Source of the DNA: Pyricularia pennisetigena
Taxonomy: Eukaryota; Ascomycota; Sordariomycetes; Magnaporthales; Pyriculariaceae
Assembly (NCBI RefSeq): GCF_004337985.1
Contig: NW_021940919.1
Coordinates: 496,001-560,000 of the forward strand
DNA: 64,000 nt
Reading direction: 5' to 3'
The position numbers and the translations under genes were made by a program. The notes under the pieces are model-generated. The model made no database searches, was not told the origin of the DNA, and worked only from the letters and a program-made list of their open reading frames with translations. Every line of letters begins with the position of its first letter. The stretch's first letter is position 1. Positions 1-7,345 of this stretch are shown here, piece by piece.

Positions 1-639
1 CGTGCAAAAACCACAAAATTCTGCTGCAAAACAAAAATAATATAAAATTAATTAAATAAAGCAAAAAAATTTGTAAAATACACATTTACCATTTGTTTTT
101 ATTAAACAGTTTTCAAAGCCGATATTGTAAGTACAATTGGATTTGGACGTTTGTTTATATACGTAATCGAATCTTTGAAATTTTGGTTTCATTATCGTTA
201 AAACTGGTAAAAATATAAGCGAGTTTCGATTGTAAATTATATATAAAAAAGTATATACTTTACCTATCCGCTTATTTAACTGCTTATATAATCCGATATA
301 AACACCAAAATTTTTTAGAACGATATATACATATATACGACCCTCCACGTGCAAAAAGTATAAAATTTGGTCAAAAATTAAAAATAATATTAAAAAAAAT
401 CGAAAATCGAAAAAAAAATCGAAAAAACAGTACCGCCATAAACGGATTAAGGGCGGGTTATATCCAACTTTTAATTGGCGTACCGGGTGCAAAAAGTTTT
501 GGATTTATAAAAAAAGCTTAACAATTCCTATTTTCAACGATATTTTTTTTTTCGATATTTTGCGTGGTTGTGGAATAATAAGGGAGTGTCGGTCGCAAAA
601 AGGCCAAAAATACCGCCATAAACGGCGAAAATCGACAAA

Positions 640-782
640 TTGTCCTCAAACCTAAACCAAAACGTTCTTTGGATGGACCCACAAATACATTGCAAAACCG
701 CAATTAAGCCACGAAATGGAGCGAAGCGAACGAAATGGATCAATTGTGGAGCTTTGGGCTTCAGGGATAAGCCCTGAGACTA
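640..782. repeat. Short fold-back element A
   Basis: A 143-bp segment that begins TTGTCCTCA and ends CTGAGACTA, the same boundary words as the two 132-bp copies that follow. Its interior differs from theirs. It is separated from element B by only five bases. The termini form an imperfect inverted repeat (TTGT..CTCA against TGAG...ACAA). A small non-autonomous element is possible. Confidence 0.4.
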
Positions 783-787
783 ACAAA

Positions 788-919
788 TTGTCCTCAGATT
801 AGAACGAGCGCGATTTTTTCGGCCAATGTAATTGGTCGAAAAGCCATGTGGCTGAAAGGTACATGGAGCGTTCGGTCCCCATTGCGAAGCAGGGGGGTCT
901 AGTCTGAGCATTGAGACTA
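788..919. repeat. Structured 132-bp repeat, copy B
   Basis: Copy B of a 132-bp direct repeat whose partner lies 490 bp downstream. The two copies differ at five positions only (799, 815, 871, 882, 911), each T here and C in the other copy. The element contains an outer inverted repeat (CTCAGAYTAG with CTAGTCTGAG), a long inner hairpin (TTTTCGGCCAAT, loop GTA, ATTGGTCGAAAA), a CCATGT/ACATGG hairpin and a C-rich/G-rich hairpin closed by a GAA loop. Confidence 0.7.
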
Positions 920-1277
920 GCATTTTTCATCGTTAAATTGCTAAAACTATGAGCTCTACAATATATGGTTTCTTGAAATTGATTATTATTATCTATAATA
1001 ATAATTTTAATAAAACTAGAAAAAAAAATAAAGATAATACTTGATATTTGAAAATTCACGTAATTAAAGCTGTTATAATCATACCGTCTGCGTTAAAAAA
1101 ATAACAAAAATTCAAATATCGCAACGTAGGTTACCCCATGTTTTTACGATTTTTATTAATTTTTTATTTGAGTATTTAATTACATACAGTGGTTATGCTG
1201 TTATTTTTTTCGTATGCAATGCATTCACAGTGCGAATACAGTGCAAATACCTTTTACGAGCTGCGAAATGCCCAAAG

Positions 1278-1409
1278 TTGTCCTCAGACTAGAACGAGCG
1301 CGATCTTTTCGGCCAATGTAATTGGTCGAAAAGCCATGTGGCTGAAAGGTACATGGAGCGCTCGGTCCCCACTGCGAAGCAGGGGGGTCTAGTCTGAGCA
1401 CTGAGACTA
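1278..1409. repeat. Structured 132-bp repeat, copy C
   Basis: Copy C of the 132-bp repeat, with cytosine at each of the five positions where copy B has thymine (1289, 1305, 1361, 1372, 1401). Every one of these cytosines is followed by T. The outer inverted repeat CTCAGACTAG/CTAGTCTGAG is perfect in this copy, so it is probably closer to the original sequence. Confidence 0.7.
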
Positions 1410-1916
1410 CAATGGATATACAAACGCATAAAGATGAGATTGCAGCGGACTATAAAATCCCAGCAGACGCCGTTGAAAAGATTACCCTGTGTCGAAAATA
1501 AAACGAGAAAATGATGCGAAAAAAATTAAAAAATTTAAAAAAAAAGTTTAAAAAAAAAACGAATTTTGACAGAAAAGTTTAAAAAAAGAAAAAAAAAACT
1601 TTAATCTTGACGGAAATGCAAACCTCTTTTCGTTAACGAAGTCGCTATTCTATTCGTAGCCGCACCCGTCCCGACCCCAGTGAGTTGTACAGTCAGTAGC
1701 CCCGCACCATTCTGGTCCCCAACGCCTACGGCAAAGTTGCAATAGCTCCCAATTGAGCATCGCCTTTATAGGCATTAGGCATCCAAAACACACCCCATTC
1801 AATCAACTCTGTGGGATGCCGTGTGTATCTATCTGTTAGTGACCACTTAAAAAAAGAATTCCAGGGAGATGTCGCACCAAGGCAACCGGCAACGAACACC
1901 GCCCAAAACAGAAACC

Positions 1917-2008
1917 TGCCCCCGCCCAGGATTGAACTAGGGACCTTCGCATGGAGACCACAACAGATGTGCTACAAGTGCGACGCGCTACCACTACGCC
2001 ACAAGGGC
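1917..2008 (-). tRNA. trnT(UGU): tRNA-Thr (anticodon UGU) with intron
   Basis: The minus strand folds into a complete cloverleaf. A 7-bp acceptor stem GCCCTTG/CGGGGGC includes two T-G pairs. The D arm is GCGT-AGTGGTA-GCGC, the anticodon stem TCGCA/TGCGA, the variable loop 5 nt and the T arm CCTAG-TTCAATC-CTGGG, with discriminator A at 1917. The 27-nt stretch between the anticodon stems fits a 7-nt loop CTTGTAA plus a 20-nt intron (1953-1972) after position 37, the standard nuclear tRNA intron site. This gives anticodon TGT at 1974-1976. A TTTT terminator follows about 10 nt downstream. Internal A and B boxes are intact, so it is probably functional. Confidence 0.9.
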
Positions 2009-2159
2009 AGTTGTCCATCGACTTGTCACTTGGACCTGTGACGAGCGGAACGGGATGCACGCCGTGCACCTCGAAGGGATTTGCAGTGGATCTTCCGAAA
2101 GCCAGGCATCATCAATTGCAGAAAGTGTAGAAGAACTATGTACAATAAGCTGTAAGCTC

Positions 2160-2188
2160 CTAGGTAGGTAGGTAGGTAGGTAGGTAGG
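2160..2188. repeat. (TAGG)n microsatellite
   Basis: About seven tandem copies of a TAGG/GGTA unit between the tRNA gene and the first secreted-protein gene. Shorter runs of the same unit occur elsewhere in the window, for example near 4555, 31780 and 43895. Confidence 0.9.
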
Positions 2189-2296
2189 GAGATAGGTGTG
2201 GGGCAAATCGATTTCCAACCCAGCTTTCCGTAGAATCCATCCTTGTGCTCACATCCAACGTTCACCCACCCACCCCCGCTCCCGGTGTATAACTCC

Positions 2297-2654
2297 TCAA
2301 CCATAGCAATGGCGATGATGAAGTGCGCAGATGGCTGCCATCGCAAAACAAGGTTTCAGTCAATCTCTCCCACACAAATGAACAGTCCAAACATGCAATC
2401 TGGGATATTTTGGGCAACTCACCACAGCTTGCACCGAAAGAGAAAAGTATAGGCCAGAAATTGCAGGCCGCTTCGCAGGGTTCATATGGGCATTTGGGGC
2501 TGACGAGAGTGTCAACAGGACCGAGTGGCGGCGTCCAAGTGCTGTTGCTGTTGTTGCTGCTGTTGCTGCTGTTGCTGCCCATCGTTCCCTCCAGGGTTGG
2601 ATGGGCCACAGCTATGGCTGCAAGAAGCCAGGGAACACAAGCGAAAATCTTCAT
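2297..2654 (-). CDS. Small secreted cysteine-rich protein, paralogue 1
   Basis: Two-exon gene: exon 1 is 2423-2654, exon 2 is 2297-2334, and an 88-nt intron has donor GTGAGT. The product is 89 aa. It starts with a signal peptide (MKIFACVPWLLAAIAVAH), followed by an Asn/Ser-rich linker with several N-glycosylation sequons (about residues 26-40) encoded by a CTG/TTG-type microsatellite. A C-terminal Cys motif follows: C-x4-C-x3-C, then SC, then C-x6-C-Y near the end. The intron interrupts the codon after the SC pair in phase 1. The gene at 6414-6877 has the same intron position and phase and an exon 2 of the same 38 nt, so the two are paralogues. No family is recognised. Size, export signal and cysteines fit a secreted effector-like protein, which is inference. 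The open frame continues upstream of this ATG, but only this Met starts a signal peptide. Confidence 0.75.
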
Positions 2655-2913
2655 ATCTTGATAAAATACAGGAATGAATGAATGGTATGGATTAGGTTGT
2701 TGATGGCCAGTTTCGAGGACAGATGGTTGGAAGCAACCAGCAGCATTACCAGAAATGGTTGGCTTCTTATAGTTATGGGCCATCTTCACGTTCCCAAAAA
2801 AAAAAAAAAAAAGTTCAGCCACCGCACAAAAAGGCACATGCCACTACCAGACCATGAGCCCTGAACATATGCAAGATGCAGGAAGGATCCACGATTTAAA
2901 ATTCACGCTATAC

Positions 2914-4223
2914 TCAGAGCCACTCGTCGACCTTGTCATACCCCAACTCGTCCAGGACATCGCCCCTCTCGACCTTACTCCTCCTGACAATGTTGACCCC
3001 ATCGTCAAAGCAGCCCGTCACCAGCCCAGCCGCCGCGTCGCACAGGGGCAGCACCTCCCTCGTCTCCATGTTGCAGTACAAGCCCTCCGAGTACGAGACG
3101 AAGTCGGGGCCCCACGACGCCGGATCCGCGCACAGCACTGACGCACTCTGCCCACGCCGCGACTTGATCAGCCAGCTGCCGTGGGCGGACCGCGGCCGCT
3201 CTCTGTGGCCGCCGCGCGGCTTGGACGGTCCAGAGGCCCGGGAGACGGGCGGGAGCTGCCTGGGCTGCAGGCTGTTGTTCTCCCGGCTGCGGCGGATGCT
3301 TCGATGTTGCGAGTCTGTCTTCCCAGGGACGTGGACGATGGCGCGGGTCAAGTTTTGGTCTTCGGGTCTGCGGGTTTCCCACTGCGATGGTGAGGCACGG
3401 AGCTTGGATTAGCTTGGTGTGCGGCGGAGCAAAAAAAAAGGGCGACGAGTGAGTTGGAGCATCTTACCCGGTCGATTTCTGTTGGATCAAAGTGTGTGTA
3501 GAATTTCATCGTGGGACTTCCCGCACAGAAGCTGTTCGATATGGTGGCGCTGGTCAGCCATCAGATCAACGAGAGTCATATGACAACTTTTCTGCATCAA
3601 CAATCTCAAACTCACTACTCAAGGGACTTGTTGTTATCATCCGTGTATTTGAACTCGTGGATGTGGAGCTGCAACGCCGAGGTACTCTTGTTGTCAATGT
3701 TGTGCATCGAAAGCCATGCACAGGCCAGATTGTCGCGGCCGTCGTAGACAACTTCTGAAAAGTACCATGGCTTCGAACAAGTTCGCGCCCACTGCCCCGT
3801 CCAACTGTACTTCTCGCCCGTGGCCAGCGTCTGCGTGACGTAGGCTATGCAGACGTCGTTCTCGTTGGCCGTAAAGAGCGAGTACGTAGGCTGGTGTGGC
3901 TTGTCCAGATCCACCGTGATGTCGACAAAGTCGCCCGCTGCTACGTCCTTATCGTCGCCCCATACGGCACCCAACCAGTTGCCCCGCTCGTCCCACACCC
4001 GCACGTCGGGAATGTGCCCGCCCTTGTTCTGGCCCGAAATCGAGTCCAGGCCCATGTGGATGCGGAACGCCGTCTGGCGGTGGCTGTCGGGCTGTGCGGG
4101 GTGCTCTGCGATGCCCAGGACGAGTGAGACGATCGTGAATATGGCCAGCGATATGCCCGTCGGGTCCAGGAGGGGGGCCAGGGCCGAGCCGATGGCCAGT
4201 ACTGCACCGATGCTCTCAGACAT
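2914..4223 (-). CDS. Conserved-looking fungal protein of unknown function
   Basis: Three exons: 3616-4223, 3468-3531 and 2914-3381. Introns are 84 and 86 nt with donors GTGAGT and GTAAGA. The product is 379 aa. The N-terminus has a hydrophobic stretch (about residues 5-37) that may be a signal anchor or membrane segment. A soluble domain follows with the phrases VWDERGNWLGAVWGDD and DFVDITVDLD, and a Cys-containing C-terminal part (LCADPASWGPDFVS, YCNMETREVLPLCD). Splicing keeps frame and joins sensible sequence at both junctions. I chose MSES at 4223. The frame stays open up to 4457, but that extension is low-complexity and looks like 5' leader. No family is recognised. It lies between two secreted paralogues, so a role at the cell surface is possible but unproven. 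Confidence 0.65.
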
Positions 4224-5095
4224 GTTTTTTTTGAAAAGATGGTCTTGTCTGTGGGAAGGGCTGGATCGACTTGTAGCCTGGTCTTGCGTGGCTTGTGTGC
4301 CTTGGGTGTTTGGATCTTGGAAAGAAGAGCTGTGGAGATGGAGAGAGAGATGAGTGTCGAGCGTATTATTTAAAAGTTTCAGGAGATTTAGGGTAAATTG
4401 ATAGGTTTTTGTGGCTGATAACCCAGAGAAAGTAGTGCAGAGCTGATTGAGAAACACAGTGAATCCAGACCTAATCTGAGAGAATCACCTTCCAATTTTA
4501 TATGCTTGTGTTGGCAAGCAAGATCACTGTTCTCGCCCACTGAACTTGTTACAAGGTAGGTAAGGAATCCGTAACTATCTCGTTCCCACCAACGGGACAG
4601 CCAAAACATGTATAAACTAGAGATCACGAACTTTGCGCTAGTAACTTTCACAATGCAGTGGAAGTAATGACGTCTAATTTTTGCCCTTCAGATCTCAGTG
4701 AAAAAAGAGACACATGCTAGCTTCACTAGTATCCATCTAACAAAAATCAACAGCTGGTATTATGCGCGGTTTGTTATGCGGAGCCTCATCGACGTCGAGA
4801 TGTGATCGTCCAGGTCGACAAACACGATCATTAAAAAAAATATTTGAATTGCATCGGTCTCGAGGCAAAAGGGACGCCGACCTGGAGCTTGCTATCTTTT
4901 GGTGTCGAGAGACCAGTGATGACTTCCCTCCTATACTGGGTCTATGCCCCAGGTAGAACAAGTATTGAGGGGTGACCCCTGAGTGGGTCCATGGGTCCAG
5001 GGTAGGTTCAACGCTGCTTCCGTTAGATTAAGCTTTTGACTTGGTGTGCACACTTGATTTAATGTACAAGGCAAGCTCAGGAGCAATCGTGAGTT
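4224..5095. other. Intergenic stretch
   Basis: Upstream region of the minus-strand gene that starts at 4223. Short open frames are present (for example 4762-4956 plus) but none has recognisable protein character, start context or splice structure. I see no RNA gene. Confidence 0.5.
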
Positions 5096-5104
5096 AGATT
5101 GTTT

Positions 5105-5830
5105 TTTTTCTGATTTGCGTCCCAAGCTTCTGGAGCTATGACCTTGATTTCGACTTTCTCTTTATCATCATCTTGATAAGCTGTCCCTTTTACGTTAATA
5201 AGGTGTCTTGTTGGTTTGGTTCAGCCCTAACACCGTATCTGTCAACCAGGCAGATCCACCGTCAAGCACCACATTGCCTTTGGTTAATGGTCTAGTCCAG
5301 TTGCTCGAGAAAGCTTGGCTTATCTTGTCCTCTGAGGTGCCTACTCGACCGATTTAGAGTCATGCTTATTTCTGATGGCTTGTTTGAATTGGCGGCCATC
5401 CGTTGCCTCTCCTTTAACTAGCTACCTGCACTACCCTATGCGGGACAAAAGCCAGACTCACAGGTGCTCCTATGGAGGCGGTGGTCTGGCCTCTTCGCTG
5501 AGGCTTGCCTGGAATGGTATAGAAAAGCCCAAAAGCAGTGTCCACTGACCGATAGTTGGGAATGTGGTGTTCACTGAGCATGCATGAGTAACTGGGCTAG
5601 ATAAGCAACTGGGCTCTCAACTGCTGTTGAAAATCGTCAGACACTAACTGATTTTTTTCACGCAATTCTTCATCGGGTCTGTAGCGTCTCTTGCTCGTGT
5701 ACGAAAGTAAGTTGCTCCCATCACTCTCGTCAAGGCTGCTAAACATCTTTTTGCTTTGAGCTAGTGATGTGACCATTATAACAGAAGCCAATTGCCTTTT
5801 GAAGCGCGGGAGGCCAGTTGCGGGTAGCAT
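5105..5830 (-). pseudogene. Decayed coding region, unidentified
   Basis: From an ATG at 5830 one minus-strand frame runs through protein-like sequence (FKRQLASVIMVTSLAQSKKM, then RRYRPDEELREKNQLVSDDF) to a single TAG at 5597-5599. It continues in the same frame to about 5420 (HIPNYRSVDTAFGLFYTIPG). An 84-nt stop-rich stretch that could be a remnant intron follows. The same frame then resumes (EDKISQAFSSNWTRPL, NVVLDGGSAWLTDTV). Near 5190 coding character moves to another frame (NVKGTAYQDDDKEKVEIKV). One internal stop plus a frame change in otherwise open sequence points to a pseudogene. An expressed gene with extra introns is the alternative. The family is not recognised. Confidence 0.4.
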
Positions 5831-6252
5831 CTAGCCACCCATCAAGAGGCACATGTACGGCATCTAGGCCGATTGTCACTTTGAGCTAAGTCCCCTTTTT
5901 CTTCTCGTAAAATATGCATATGGTATCAAAGTTTATTAGGCATTTTCTCTTGATAGACAAGATATATTCGCATGAAGTTGGAGATACAGGTAGCTGAGCG
6001 TTGGTGAAATATGTACCTTTGATGTCCCCAACTTACCCAAGACTAATGTTCAAGGTTTTAGATTTACACTTGATCAAGCGAGATGAAAAATGCCTCAACC
6101 ATACATTCATTCATGCAGAACTAGGGCAGCTAGCAAGCGCGGGGAAGTATGGGTGGAAGAGACGGAGTCTGTGAGTAGGGACAAAGATACGCTTGCCCAG
6201 TCGCAAGATCCAAATAGATGAGGCAGCAATGATCATAGGGAGATTCCGTCTG
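5831..6252. other. Upstream region of paralogue 2
   Basis: No gene is visible. The stretch leads into the TATA-like site and pyrimidine-rich leader of the gene at 6414. Confidence 0.5.
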
Positions 6253-6259
6253 TATAAAT
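6253..6259 (+). promoter_or_regulatory. TATA-like box of paralogue 2
   Basis: TATAAAT lies about 160 bp upstream of the ATG at 6414. It is followed by a CT-rich stretch and a CA-rich leader ending in AGAAACATG, which resembles the core promoters of highly induced fungal genes. Assignment rests on sequence and position only. Confidence 0.45.
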
Positions 6260-6413
6260 CAGCCTCGCTCTCCTCTCTCTGACAGTCCCTCGTGTCCCTA
6301 TACCCAGACAGCATCACAGCAAGTCATCAACAGCTTCTATCCATTCCTCAAATCAGCCTTGCCAACATCCATCTTTCTTGTATTCACTCCATCATAGAAC
6401 ACAATCAAGAAAC

Positions 6414-6877
6414 ATGCACTTTCTCAGCGCCGTCGCCTGCCTTTTCGTGGCACTTGCTTGCGCACTGCCATCCCACCAAGGAGCGTTGAACCTTTCTTTG
6501 CCCTCGCAGTCTTCCCCTGCTTCATCCGCACCAGCAGGAGGCCGAGATGGAATCCCACCCCAGACCGACGTGGGAACAATGGTCAACGTCACGACCGACA
6601 ACAACAGCACCGCCGTGGTCTCGCCCACCTCCAACCACAAGGCCCTCCAATGCGAACCTGACCCTTGCATCGAGGCGTGCCGCCTGGCGTTCAATATCAT
6701 CACCCTCGGGCTCAGTTGTTGTAAGCTTTTGTGTTCTCGGCCCCCCCACCTCTCATCCTCCTCCTTTTTGCCTTGTTCGCATTGAGAAACAAAAAAGGAT
6801 TTCTTGGACTGAAATTAAATGGATCCTGTTCCTTTACAGACGCCTGCGTTTTCAAGTTTTTTGAATGTTACCGTTGA
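6414..6877 (+). CDS. Small secreted cysteine-rich protein, paralogue 2
   Basis: Two exons, 6414-6720 and 6840-6877. The 119-nt intron has donor GTAAGC and acceptor TTTACAG. The product is 114 aa. A signal peptide (MHFLSAVACLFVALACALPS) is followed by a Ser/Pro/Thr/Asn-rich linker with N-glycosylation sequons near residues 59 and 64. The C-terminal Cys motif is C-x4-C-x3-C, then SC, then C-x6-C-Y-x-stop. Cys spacing at the end, intron phase and the 38-nt exon 2 match the gene at 2297-2654, although the linkers share nothing. The function is unknown. A secreted, possibly host- or surface-facing protein is the natural inference. Without splicing the frame reads into intron sequence and loses the conserved C-terminal cysteines. 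Confidence 0.78.
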
Positions 6878-7345
6878 CCCACGTGAGCTCATAAGCACAT
6901 AGGATGGCGCCCGTGAAGCTTTTGGGGAAGATGCTGGTCAGGTTTCGCCACAACCCAGGGAGGAAAAACGTATGTAAGTGCGTAGATAATTTGGCAAATA
7001 GACAACGGTCCGTTTCTTTCTCCTTTACACAAAACAGCGCAGGACAAGGCAGAAAAAGCAATGGAACCCCGAGAATGTATATTCATTTTAGAGGTCCTCA
7101 AATCGTCTCTATGCAATGGTATCTCGCCGCAAAGATGCAATGATAATATCAGACATGATGCTCTTGCAGAAGTTGAAAGAAGCAAAAGAGAGAGAGAGAG
7201 AAAAAAAAAGGCAATCTAGACAAATTCGTCAATGCCACTTAAAAAAAAGACGAAAACAGAAAACCACCGCCATGCCCTCCCTTACCCGTCATAGTTCATC
7301 AAATTCGTTTTCATTTACAACACGTCAAAGAAAAATTCTCTTAAA
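6878..7345. other. Convergent intergenic region
   Basis: Lies between the 3' end of the secreted paralogue (plus) and the 3' end of the RD-rich protein gene (minus). It has an A-rich and AGAG-rich tract near 7190-7210. No gene is seen. Confidence 0.5.

Larger units (their letters stand above)
1..1620. other. AT-rich gene-free left end
   Basis: Strongly AT-rich DNA with long A and T runs. No product is recognisable. A 15-bp word (taccgccataaacgg) occurs near 430 and 610, and a gtgcaaaaa word recurs near 2, 350 and 487. One minus-strand frame is open for 146 codons (52-492), unusual for such AT-rich DNA, but its translation is low-complexity Phe/Ile/Tyr/Lys and matches nothing I know. The stretch looks like repeat-derived or mutated transposon DNA; organelle-derived DNA is an alternative I cannot exclude. 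Confidence 0.6.

Noticed and set aside
1..1620. Insertion of mitochondrial DNA
   Set aside because: AT content and GC-rich hairpins fit, but no mitochondrial gene or rRNA sequence is recognisable, so it is not called.
4224..4457. N-terminal extension of the 379-aa protein
   Set aside because: Open by chance; composition is Ser/Thr/Gln-rich leader-like, and the hydrophobic segment follows the internal Met directly.
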